Below are positions 55,931-63,632 of a DNA stretch of 64,000 bases, one piece after another (the first letter of the stretch is position 1; the number at the start of each line of letters is the position of its first letter). Source of the DNA: Microbulbifer agarilyticus. GTDB taxonomy: Bacteria > Pseudomonadota > Gammaproteobacteria > Pseudomonadales > Cellvibrionaceae. Where the stretch lies: assembly GCF_019800665.1 (NCBI RefSeq), contig NZ_JAHVKO010000001.1:930001-994000 (forward strand). The letters are read 5' to 3'. The notes under the pieces are model-generated. The model ran no database searches and was not told the DNA's origin. It was given only the letters and a program-made list of their open reading frames with translations. A program made the translations under genes and the position numbers.

Positions 55931-56890
55931 ATGCGATCCGACCCCGGCTTCTACGACTACTGGCCCTACCACGAAAGACCCAAACTGCGCTGGCCTAACG
56001 GAGCGCGCGTAGCGTTCTGGGTAGCGCCAAATATTGAGTTTTATGAGCTGAACCCGCCAGCAAACCCACACCGCAAAGCGTGGCCGCAACCCAGCCCTGC
56101 GGTGCCGGGATACAGCATTCGCGATTACGGCAACCGGGTCGGGCATATGCGGCAGATGGCCCTGCTGGACAAGTACGGGATTCGCGGCTCCATTTCGCTG
56201 TCTACGGCACTGTGCGATCACCATCCGGAAATCATCGATCTCTGCCGAGAGCGTAACTGGGAATTCTTCAGCCACGGGATTTACAACACCCGCTACACCT
56301 ACGGCATGTCCAGCGAACAGGAACGGGACATGATTCGCGATTCGATGGAAACGATTCATCGGCACACCGGCCAGAAGTGCGCCGGATACCTGGCCCCAGC
56401 GCTCTCGCATTCGGAAGAAACCCTCGACCTGTTCGCGGAAACCGGCACAGAGCTGTTTGGCGATGAAGGCGGCTTTTACACCTGCGACCTGTTCCACGAT
56501 GATCAGCCCACGCCAATCAACTTGCGCAGCGGCAAGCGCTTCGTGTCAATACCCTATTCGCTGGAAATGAACGACACCATTGCTTACGTGGTCAACAAAG
56601 TGGAACCCCGTCGCTACGGGCAGATGCTGCGAGATAATTTTGACCGTTTGTATCAGGAAGGTGCGGAGAGTGGCACCGTGATGTGCATCCCCACGCACAA
56701 CTACCAGGTAAGCTGCCCCCACCGCCTGCGTGCCTTTGAAGAAGCGCTCGAATACATCACCGGCCGCTCCGACGTTTGGGTGACCACTGGTCGCGAAATT
56801 GCCGAATACTACCTGCAGAATTATTACGACACCGCGCGGGCAGACATCCAAGCAAAAAATGCGACTGCGGCTCGAGAGGTACAGCCATGA
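55931..56890 (+). CDS. PuuE-like polysaccharide deacetylase family hydrolase, copy 2
   Basis: 319 residues. PGYSIRDYGNRVGHMRQMALLDKYGIRGSISLSTALCDHHPEIIDLC is the family helix-turn region, EFFSHGIYNTRYTYG gives the conserved His, and MCIPTHNYQVSCPHRLRAFEEAL the C-terminal His. No signal peptide. Overlaps copy 3 by four bases (ATGA), so they are translated together and may form a complex. Less similar to allantoinase than copy 1; the substrate may be a pyrrole-derived imide or lactam (inference). Confidence 0.75.
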   Translation: MRSDPGFYDYWPYHERPKLRWPNGARVAFWVAPNIEFYELNPPANPHRKAWPQPSPAVPGYSIRDYGNRVGHMRQMALLDKYGIRGSISLSTALCDHHPEIIDLCRERNWEFFSHGIYNTRYTYGMSSEQERDMIRDSMETIHRHTGQKCAGYLAPALSHSEETLDLFAETGTELFGDEGGFYTCDLFHDDQPTPINLRSGKRFVSIPYSLEMNDTIAYVVNKVEPRRYGQMLRDNFDRLYQEGAESGTVMCIPTHNYQVSCPHRLRAFEEALEYITGRSDVWVTTGREIAEYYLQNYYDTARADIQAKNATAAREVQP

Positions 56891-57849
56891 GCGGAGAAAA
56901 GGCCATGAGTGATACGAAAGCCCTGCCCCCAGAGCACCTCCAATACCCCGAGCGCCACTACGGCATGGACCACGATCTCTACTCCTGGGAAATGCTGACC
57001 AATCGCAAACCGGTACACTGGCAGCAGGGAAAACTGGCGCTGTGGGTCAACGTCAGCCTGCAGTTTTTTCCCCTCAATCAACGCGGCCTGCCATTTCCCC
57101 CGGCCGGCGGCATGACCATGCCCTACCCCGACCTGCGCCATTTTTCCCTGCGAGACTATGGCAACCGAGTCGGTATCTACCGCATTCTGCGCGCACTGGA
57201 TAAATACAATATCAAGCCGACGTTTGCCGTGAACGGCGAACTGGTACAGCGTGCGCCATACCTGCTCCACCTGCTGCGCGAACGCGGTGACGAAGTGATC
57301 GCCCACGGCTGGAATATGGACAGCCCCCACTACGGCGGGCAATCGAAAGGCGTGGAAAAAGAATTGATCTCCCGCACTCTGAGCTCCTTGCGTAAAGCCA
57401 GTGGGCAGGAGGTTCGCGGCTGGCTGAGCCCCGGCAAAGTGCACAGCGAAAACACCCCCACCCTGCTAGCAGAACAGGGCGTTGAGTATTTTTGTGACTG
57501 GGTAAACGACGACATGCCCTTCCGCTTCAACACCAACAGCGGTGCGCTGTGGGCGATGCCTCTTTCAACAGAATTGGAAGACCAGTTCATCTTGCGCAAC
57601 AACCTGCACTCCGAAACTTCCTACGCAGAACAAATGGAAGATGCGTGCCGTTTTCTACTTTCTGAAGCGCAGACCCAGGGTGGTCGCATTCTGGCTCTCA
57701 ACATCCACCCGTGGATGTTGGGGCAACCTCATCGAATTGCGTATCTTGAACGCGCACTCGAATTTATTACCGCACAACCGGGCGTGTTTAGCGCTCCTGC
57801 ACACACCCTTCTGCAGCAATGTGAACAGGCGATTGTGGAGCCGGCGTAA
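56887..57849 (+). CDS. PuuE-like polysaccharide deacetylase family hydrolase, copy 3
   Basis: 320 residues from ATG 56887, within the stop codon of copy 2; a second ATG follows at 56905. LRHFSLRDYGNRVGIYRILRALDKYNIKPTFAVNGELVQ and DEVIAHGWNMD give the same landmarks as copy 2. A longer N-terminal part (about 60 residues, PPEHLQYPERHYGMDHDLYSWEML) distinguishes it. Followed by a palindromic stretch and the HutC-type regulator gene. Confidence 0.75.
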   Translation: MSGEKAMSDTKALPPEHLQYPERHYGMDHDLYSWEMLTNRKPVHWQQGKLALWVNVSLQFFPLNQRGLPFPPAGGMTMPYPDLRHFSLRDYGNRVGIYRILRALDKYNIKPTFAVNGELVQRAPYLLHLLRERGDEVIAHGWNMDSPHYGGQSKGVEKELISRTLSSLRKASGQEVRGWLSPGKVHSENTPTLLAEQGVEYFCDWVNDDMPFRFNTNSGALWAMPLSTELEDQFILRNNLHSETSYAEQMEDACRFLLSEAQTQGGRILALNIHPWMLGQPHRIAYLERALEFITAQPGVFSAPAHTLLQQCEQAIVEPA

Positions 57850-57862
57850 CCGCTGGCTGGCA

Positions 57863-57885
57863 TTTGATATCAAATGATATATCAT
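57863..57885. promoter_or_regulatory. Tandem palindromes before the HutC-type regulator
   Basis: TTTGATATCAAA (57863-57874) and ATGATATATCAT (57874-57885), each perfect, share one base. They lie 35-57 bp before the regulator start and resemble, without matching fully, the B operators. Autoregulation site is likely. Confidence 0.6.
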
Positions 57886-57919
57886 TAGCGCTTTTCGCCG
57901 GGCAGAAGGTCTCGATGCT

Positions 57920-58702
57920 ATGGATGCCATCAATACGCTTTTCAGCAAGCAGCAGTTAGAATCGCTGTCAGAAGAGTCGCATTCCCCCCTGTATTTCCAG
58001 CTTTACACGCTGCTTAAGAATGCCATTTTAAATGGAACCCTTGAGCACGGTGACCAAATGCCTACGGAACTGCAGTTGGCGGAATCCTTCAGCGTATCTC
58101 GTATTACCGCCAAGCGCGCCATGGATGAGCTGGCAGCAGAGAGCCTGGTGGAGCGCCGGCGCGGTAAAGGCACGCACGTCATTTATGAATATCAGCAACA
58201 GCCCGTAAAGGCCCCGCTGGTAGGCATGCTGCAAGAAATCGAAAGTATGGCGCGGCACTCCGAAGTTGAAGTACGCAGCTGCGAATTCCTTCAGCCCTCC
58301 GCCGAAATTCGCGAGGAGCTGGGCCTCGAAACCGGTGACACCGCACTGCTACTAGAACGTACCCGTTCTCGTGACGGAGCGCCCTTTGGTTACTACGTCA
58401 GCTGGACCGCGGGCTTGGGACAGAAAGTGACGGCCAAGCAGTTTGAGAAAACCCCGCGACTCGAAGTGTTCCGCAAGCAGGGCTTGGAAATTTCTCACGT
58501 AACCCAGACCCTGAGTGCCGAAGCCGCCACGCAGGAAAGCGCGCGTGAACTGGCAACCACCGTCGGCGCCCCACTGCTCAGCCTGACGCGACGCTCCTAC
58601 GCAAAAGTGAATGGCCAGGAACAGCTGGTGGACCTGATGCACGTGCTTTACCACCCCGACCGCTTCCAGTACCAGATGGACCTGAAAGCGGACGAGTTCT
58701 AA
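57920..58702 (+). CDS. GntR-family regulator, HutC subfamily (UTRA domain)
   Basis: 260 residues. Winged HTH: SPLYFQLYTLLKNAILNGTLEHGDQMPTELQLAESFSVSRITAKRAMDELAAESLVERRRGKGT. The C-terminal UTRA ligand domain has LLLERTRSRDGAPFGYYVSW and ends DLMHVLYHPDRFQYQMDL. HutC-type proteins bind pathway intermediates and sites of the GT(N)TA(N)AC type. It lies inside locus C with tandem palindromes upstream and is my candidate for reading the B operators at 40252, 53465 and 61246. Confidence 0.9.
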   Translation: MDAINTLFSKQQLESLSEESHSPLYFQLYTLLKNAILNGTLEHGDQMPTELQLAESFSVSRITAKRAMDELAAESLVERRRGKGTHVIYEYQQQPVKAPLVGMLQEIESMARHSEVEVRSCEFLQPSAEIREELGLETGDTALLLERTRSRDGAPFGYYVSWTAGLGQKVTAKQFEKTPRLEVFRKQGLEISHVTQTLSAEAATQESARELATTVGAPLLSLTRRSYAKVNGQEQLVDLMHVLYHPDRFQYQMDLKADEF

Positions 58703-58709
58703 TCCCGGC

Positions 58710-58734
58710 GGGCTATGCCCTTCAGGCATAGCCC
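58710..58734. terminator. Hairpin between regulator and convergent gene
   Basis: Perfect 10-bp stem GGGCTATGCC / GGCATAGCCC with a 5-nt loop, overlapping the stop codon of the minus-strand gene. Probably ends both transcripts. Confidence 0.65.
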
Positions 58735-59456
58735 CAAATTACCGCACCCGGCCACTGCCCCCTGAAGTCTTGCAACTTTACCTGCCACTCTTTTTCACCC
58801 TGCACCCAGCGGTACTCCCGCAGCAGGCCATCGCGCAGTAGGTATTCGGAACCATTTTCATACTGGCCGCCGGAATAGCGATAGCGCTCAACCTGCTCGC
58901 TGCTACCCCCTACCGGATCCCCTACCGATCCCCCTGCCGATTCCTGCCCCAAGTACTCCAACCTACGACTGGAGACATCCGGCATAAACAGCTTGTCTCG
59001 CTGCCCCGGGTCCTGAATCCACGGCACTAGGATTTCCCCGCGCCCGCCAGCGGCGGCAAGCCCCGTAAGTAGCTGGCCCGCGAAGATCCGCATAAGGGGG
59101 AAGAAGTGCATTTCATCGGCAGGAAAGCTTTGCGCTGGTGAGCCCGGGCGGCGAAAACGATAGCGCGCGTTACTGGGCTTACCTTGATTACTGGGGTCGC
59201 TGCTGTAGGTCGCCACTGCGAGTGGTACGTCGCCACCCTCACACCATTTCAGCAGCCCCCGCATACCGCCGGATTTATCGATGCTTACGCAGGCACTTAT
59301 GCGCAAAGACAGGGATGGCACCTCGCGCTCACTGGAGATTTCATAGCCGCTACCAGACTGTCGCAGCTGCCATGTCTCCGCAAGTGGTACCGGGTTGCCG
59401 TCGCATTGATATTCATAGCGCCCAGTTGCCAGAGAAGAAACGTCGTTCGGTATCAT
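58722..59456 (-). CDS. Unknown protein, beta-rich, coupled to nitrilase-like gene
   Basis: 244 residues, no signal peptide, no motif I recognise. The beginning GRYEYQCDGNPVPLAETWQLRQSGSGYEISSERE alternates like the start of a beta-barrel of lipocalin or DUF3108 style, and many aromatic residues lie on one face. A low-complexity stretch of glycine and serine (GGSVGDPVGGSSEQ) lies near residue 180. It overlaps the nitrilase-like gene by four bases (ATGA), so its product is probably made in step with it. A binding protein for a hydrophobic substrate is possible but unproven. Confidence 0.6.
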   Translation of the reverse strand: MIPNDVSSLATGRYEYQCDGNPVPLAETWQLRQSGSGYEISSEREVPSLSLRISACVSIDKSGGMRGLLKWCEGGDVPLAVATYSSDPSNQGKPSNARYRFRRPGSPAQSFPADEMHFFPLMRIFAGQLLTGLAAAGGRGEILVPWIQDPGQRDKLFMPDVSSRRLEYLGQESAGGSVGDPVGGSSEQVERYRYSGGQYENGSEYLLRDGLLREYRWVQGEKEWQVKLQDFRGQWPGAVIWGYA

Positions 59457-61168
59457 TCCACCGTGTCCGCAACGACTTGCAGTAAGTGATCCGTGGACTG
59501 ATGCGCACGATCACGTAACAGGTGCGTATTGGAGGAAAGCATTTTGTTGACCGCAGCACGCGGGTGCAGCGCCGCCACCGTCAGCTCCCCATGCTGGCGC
59601 GTCATAATCGGCTTGTTGATGTTGCCGTCGAAGTGACGCTCACGCCACGGTTCCAACAGGGTAAATTCCCGCTCCAGGCTGGCAACAAGCCCACCATCGG
59701 TACCGGGCATTGCCGCAACCAGACAGATGCGGTTTTCCGCAGCCCGCGCGGCCATCAGTAGCGGCACGTTTTCGTCTTTTCTGCTGCCGCGACTCGCTCG
59801 CAGCGAGGGCGCCGCCAATACACAGTGCGCGCCCTTGAGCGCCGCCATACGGGATAGCTCTGGGTAAAAACAATCTTCCCCAACCAAAAGTGCAACCCGC
59901 CCCCAGGGCAAGTCAAACACCTGTAACACACTGCCCGCCGGCGCCAACCCCATGGCACAGCGATGCAATTGCGGCTGCACCAGCCTGCGCCCAGTTTCAT
60001 CGAGCAGAATGCCGACGTGGTGCCAGCCGTGCACACCTTCTTCGATCACACTGGTACAGATGGCAACGCCGTTCTTACGGCTTACCTCTGCCAGGCGCTC
60101 TTCTGCCAAGCGGCACAACTGCATGGTGCGCGCCCAATCTTGTGCGGGATCCGCAACCGGGAAACACGCCGGCAATACGGCAAGCGCGACATTTTCCGGC
60201 AGATCCACAATCAGTTCTTCGGCGCGCTCTATCGCCTCTACACCAGTGCCCTGCGGGCTTATCAAGGCGATTTTTACTTCTTCCTTTGCATCACTCGAGG
60301 GCGTCAACGCACTCTGCTTGAGCCCCTCGTAAAGCGAAGACTGACGGCGGGCAAGCGCGCCCATGCTCAACCGCAGCCGGGCATCTCGATCGGGCAGCTC
60401 GGCCATCACCACTTGCTCAACACCCCGCTTGCCCTCAACCACTGGGCGCCCATCCACACCGACGACCTGGCTTTCGCCCGCGCCGTAGAGCAACGACTCG
60501 GGGATCGATGTCATTGCACTGACCTGTGCCAGCTCCTGCTCTGGTACCAGCGGCCCAACCTTGTTCGCCGCCACCATAAACAAGCGGTTCTCCGCCGCAC
60601 GCGCCCGCACATGCAGGCTCGCTTCATCAAACGCAAACGAATTCAGGGAGTTGCACAGCAGATCAGCGCCGGCCAATGCCAGACGTCGCGCAGGCTCAAA
60701 GCTGATGCCGTCGCGACAGGCGATAAACCCGATTCTTCCGAGCTCCGTATCCACCAGTCCCGCCGCCCGGGTCGCGGGGGTAAAGAAGTCGTTCTCATGC
60801 CCCATCAAGCTCTGCTTGTCTGCCTCACCCAGCAGATCACCATCTGGGCCATAGAACAGCGAGGTCACGGTGATTACCGGCTTCTCTCCTTTCCTGTACT
60901 CACGCCGCAACGATACGTTGATCAGCACATAGCTCTTGTGCATCCGTGCGCGCTCCGCGATCGCCCGCAGGAACGGGCCATCCAGGTCCAACGCGTAATC
61001 CCAAGCCTGGTCCAGATCCTGATACCAGGAGATCCGGTTACAGAACTCCGGCAACACCATCAGTTTTGCCCCGTCCGCAGCCGCGCGATCAATCATGCGG
61101 ATACAGGTGGCTAGGTTTTCATCAACATCCGTTCCGGTAGCAAATTGCAGTGCGGCGACCTTAGGCAT
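59453..61168 (-). CDS. Tandem nitrilase-superfamily protein, second domain degenerate
   Basis: About 571 residues from ATG 61168 (GGGGGA upstream). Two carbon-nitrogen hydrolase domains. The N-terminal one keeps the triad Glu41 (VLPEF), Lys118 (EADKQSL) and Cys151 (GFIACRDG). The C-terminal one (about residue 305 on) has alanine where Glu should be (VLPACF), no lysine in the QPQLHRC region and a changed nucleophile loop (LVGEDCFYPE), so it looks catalytically dead. Likely an amidase acting on an amide from the pathway, with a structural second domain. Divergent from the MFS gene with operator B3 between. Confidence 0.8.
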   Translation of the reverse strand: MPKVAALQFATGTDVDENLATCIRMIDRAAADGAKLMVLPEFCNRISWYQDLDQAWDYALDLDGPFLRAIAERARMHKSYVLINVSLRREYRKGEKPVITVTSLFYGPDGDLLGEADKQSLMGHENDFFTPATRAAGLVDTELGRIGFIACRDGISFEPARRLALAGADLLCNSLNSFAFDEASLHVRARAAENRLFMVAANKVGPLVPEQELAQVSAMTSIPESLLYGAGESQVVGVDGRPVVEGKRGVEQVVMAELPDRDARLRLSMGALARRQSSLYEGLKQSALTPSSDAKEEVKIALISPQGTGVEAIERAEELIVDLPENVALAVLPACFPVADPAQDWARTMQLCRLAEERLAEVSRKNGVAICTSVIEEGVHGWHHVGILLDETGRRLVQPQLHRCAMGLAPAGSVLQVFDLPWGRVALLVGEDCFYPELSRMAALKGAHCVLAAPSLRASRGSRKDENVPLLMAARAAENRICLVAAMPGTDGGLVASLEREFTLLEPWRERHFDGNINKPIMTRQHGELTVAALHPRAAVNKMLSSNTHLLRDRAHQSTDHLLQVVADTVE

Positions 61169-61245
61169 AGTTCCCCCGGCATGGCTATTTCCCGGCAAAG
61201 TTATTCTCCGCCGGGACACTGGATAAATTCCTCTTTCGAGCCAAT

Positions 61246-61267
61246 TGTACTATTGATATAACTTTAT
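61246..61267. promoter_or_regulatory. Operator B3 (nitrilase / MFS divergent promoter)
   Basis: TGTACTATTGATATAACTTT plus two bases; matches B1 at 17 of 22 positions with the central CA changed to TG. 78 bp before the nitrilase-like start and 124 bp before the MFS start, so it can control both directions. Confidence 0.7.
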
Positions 61268-61390
61268 TACACTACCCCATCTAGACCGACTAATTTAGAC
61301 CGGCTTTGAAGTAGCCATGTAGACTCATGGGCGGTCTCGTAATAAAAAGAAAACAGCTGGGAAAATCCGTCAACAGCGAGGCGCTGCACA

Positions 61391-62752
61391 ATGGATACAA
61401 CAAACCTGACCCCGAACCACCAGGCTTCCCGTTCCTGGCTTGGTGCCCAATTGGCAGCGGGCATTTCCCGCGGCAATTTTGCCACCTACCTGTTCGCCGT
61501 ATTTATTTCCTCCGGGTATGCGGGAGCCCTTGCGGTGTTACAGCCCGGGCTACTCCACGTAATGGGCATTGCCCAGGACACCCAAGCCATGGTGACTGGT
61601 TACCTCAGTGCCATGCAGGAGCTTGTGTTCATTCTGCTGCTTGGCTCTGCGGGAGCACTGTCTGACCGTATCGGCCGCCGACCGGTCTACGTGTTCGGTC
61701 TCGCCCTCACCGGAATTGGCTTTGTCCTCTACCCCCACGCCAGTTCGATTACGCAGTTGTTCGCCTACCGTCTGCTGGTCGCCGTTGGCAGTGCCGCGAT
61801 GATCGGAATGATGGTGACGGTGGTTGCCGACTACGCGAGCGAATCTTCCCGCGGCCGCGCCAATGGCCTGCAAGCCCTGGCCGCGACGCTGGGTGCCTTT
61901 ATTCCCCCTATTCTCGCCAGCCTTCCGCAAGTCTTCAGTGGGCGCGGCATGGATGAACTGGCAGCGCAACAACTGACATTTGCCGTAGGCGGCGCACTGG
62001 GAATCGTCGCTGCGGTTGTGGCGCTGACCGGGCTGGCACCGAGAGTTATTCAGACTGCCTCTGCGGCCAGAGAGTCGCTGGTGCAAACACTGTTCGGCGG
62101 CCTCAAGGCTGCGCGCGATCCGCAGACTGCCCTTTCCTACGGTGCGGCTTTTATTTCCCGTGGCGACCTTGCGGTAACCGGAGCCTTTATCTCCCTTTGG
62201 CTGGTGCAATACGGCACGCGCGAACTCGGCATGACCGCCAGTGAGGCAATGTTTCAACTGGCGGTACCGCGGGTACTGGCAACCGTCGCCGGGGCCCTGC
62301 TGGGCTCGGTGATTATGGGGCGCATTGCGGACCGCACCTCGCGGGTAAACGCTGTCGCCCTGGCGTCCGGGCTCGCCGCGATTGTGTACAGTGCGGTATT
62401 CCTGATCCAGGACCCGACCGCCAACTGGGTGATCGGTCTGCTGTTTGTGATGGGTATTGCCGAAATCAGTGCTTTCGTCAGCAGTCAGGCACTGGTGGGC
62501 CAGCAGGCACCGGAAGCCTACCGCGGTGCGACCATTGGTTTCTTCGGCGTTGCCGGTGCATTTGGTATTTTACTCGGCACCTCTGGCGGCGGTGTTCTAT
62601 TCGCGAAAGTTTCACCCAGCGCGCCCTTCGTGCTGTTCGGATTTCTCAATTTTACCGTTTGCATCTGGAGTATTTGGCTCAGCAAGCGGCTAACTCGTCA
62701 AACCACAACACCTGAGTCGTCGACCGTCTCTGCCGTTGCAACCAGCCAATAG
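61391..62752 (+). CDS. MFS transporter (locus C)
   Basis: 453 residues, 12 membrane segments. GALSDRIGRRPVYVFG is the canonical MFS loop; GRIADRTSRVNAVAL the equivalent in the second half. It is a paralogue of the transporter at 13993 (shared ALSYGAAFISRGDL-type segment). 12 bp before the RCCR-like gene, so transport and reduction of the same compound are likely linked. Inner membrane; import is favoured by the catabolic setting. Confidence 0.85.
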   Translation: MDTTNLTPNHQASRSWLGAQLAAGISRGNFATYLFAVFISSGYAGALAVLQPGLLHVMGIAQDTQAMVTGYLSAMQELVFILLLGSAGALSDRIGRRPVYVFGLALTGIGFVLYPHASSITQLFAYRLLVAVGSAAMIGMMVTVVADYASESSRGRANGLQALAATLGAFIPPILASLPQVFSGRGMDELAAQQLTFAVGGALGIVAAVVALTGLAPRVIQTASAARESLVQTLFGGLKAARDPQTALSYGAAFISRGDLAVTGAFISLWLVQYGTRELGMTASEAMFQLAVPRVLATVAGALLGSVIMGRIADRTSRVNAVALASGLAAIVYSAVFLIQDPTANWVIGLLFVMGIAEISAFVSSQALVGQQAPEAYRGATIGFFGVAGAFGILLGTSGGGVLFAKVSPSAPFVLFGFLNFTVCIWSIWLSKRLTRQTTTPESSTVSAVATSQ

Positions 62753-62764
62753 AGAGCTATTGAT

Positions 62765-63580
62765 ATGGAAAACACTGAAAATCTGACAGAAGAATTTGTC
62801 GCCCATCTCGCCGGCGATGTAAATATCGACACCAGCGAAACCTTTGACGCGGTTATGACGACCCGCGATCGGATTTGGGAAAAGATTCAGAGCAGCCTGT
62901 CGCTGAAAGAAGACCTCCGCTGCGCGGACCTGCACAACTTCGACAACCTGAAGGGCGAACACATTGGCCGCATGCGCACTTTCACCGGCGACCAATCCCC
63001 GGTGGACTGGATCATCCACTCCAATATCGGCACGCCGCAGAATACGTTTACCAATATCCACCTGACCATCTATCTGGACGACTCGGTGGATGTACCCCAT
63101 CTGGGTATGGCGTTTGGCACCCTGCCCGATGCGTTTTTCTATATTGACCCGATGCCACGCTACGAGCCGCTGAGCTACCCGGAGCATTTGCAGAAATACC
63201 TGACGCCCCTGAATGACATTTACATGAGCCTGCAGGCAGAACTTTTCGAGGCCGGCGTAAAGCCTTTTAATGCGGCAATGCCGTTTATCCGCGGTTCTCT
63301 GTCGCCTGTGGCACTGGCCGGTATCGTTCCGCTGGACTTCTACCGCGAAAAAGTGGAGCCGAAAATTTTCGCCTACGTAGATCACTGGCTGAAACTGGTT
63401 CACGAAGCAAAGGCGGTACAGGATGCGGAAACACGCGCGCAACTGAAACAGCGCGACGAATTAATCCGCCGCAATATCGTGCACCTTGACCCGGCCAACC
63501 CGATCGCCGAGCGACTGGTCGGCAAGCCGCTGGCAGATCGCCTGGTGCGCATTCTGTGTGCCGAAGAGCGCAGCGAATAA
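62765..63580 (+). CDS. Red chlorophyll catabolite reductase (RCCR)-like protein
   Basis: 271 residues, no signal peptide. Residues about 58-130 parallel plant RCCR: an N-F-x-N-x-x-G start, GDQSPVDWIIHS (plant GDKSSPIDFVIGS), FTNIHLTIYLDDSVDVPHL (plant LNITS...STKAPNF), and FFYIDPMPRYEPLSYPEHLQKYL (plant VLILDLPHRKDLVLNPDYLKEYY; not a continuous copy). SLSPVA near 180 and QRDELIRRN near 229-237 also match; the aspartate at 231 corresponds to the conserved plant acid, while the plant pocket glutamate is not kept. RCCR reduces a linear chlorophyll breakdown product with ferredoxin. Followed 52 bp later by an isocitrate-lyase-family gene. The alignment is from memory, but many points agree. Confidence 0.72.
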   Translation: MENTENLTEEFVAHLAGDVNIDTSETFDAVMTTRDRIWEKIQSSLSLKEDLRCADLHNFDNLKGEHIGRMRTFTGDQSPVDWIIHSNIGTPQNTFTNIHLTIYLDDSVDVPHLGMAFGTLPDAFFYIDPMPRYEPLSYPEHLQKYLTPLNDIYMSLQAELFEAGVKPFNAAMPFIRGSLSPVALAGIVPLDFYREKVEPKIFAYVDHWLKLVHEAKAVQDAETRAQLKQRDELIRRNIVHLDPANPIAERLVGKPLADRLVRILCAEERSE

Positions 63581-63632
63581 CTTTCCTCGCCAAGAGCAGA
63601 AGCAAGACCAAGAGTAAGAGCAAGAGGCAAGC

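Noticed and set aside
55196-56497. A 433-codon open frame antisense to the isochorismatase-like and PuuE-like genes
   Set aside because: Both plus-strand genes have complete active-site motifs and good start sites; the antisense frame crosses two genes and shows none.
51299-57849. Calling the three PuuE-like genes chitin or peptidoglycan deacetylases
   Set aside because: They lack signal peptides and follow the allantoinase/cyclic imidase pattern, and they sit with cytosolic amidases and CoA enzymes, not cell-wall genes.
63581-63632. AAGAGC/AAGCAAGA-like repeats before the lyase gene
   Set aside because: A short purine-rich, imperfect run serving as a leader with the ribosome site; too degenerate to call a functional repeat.
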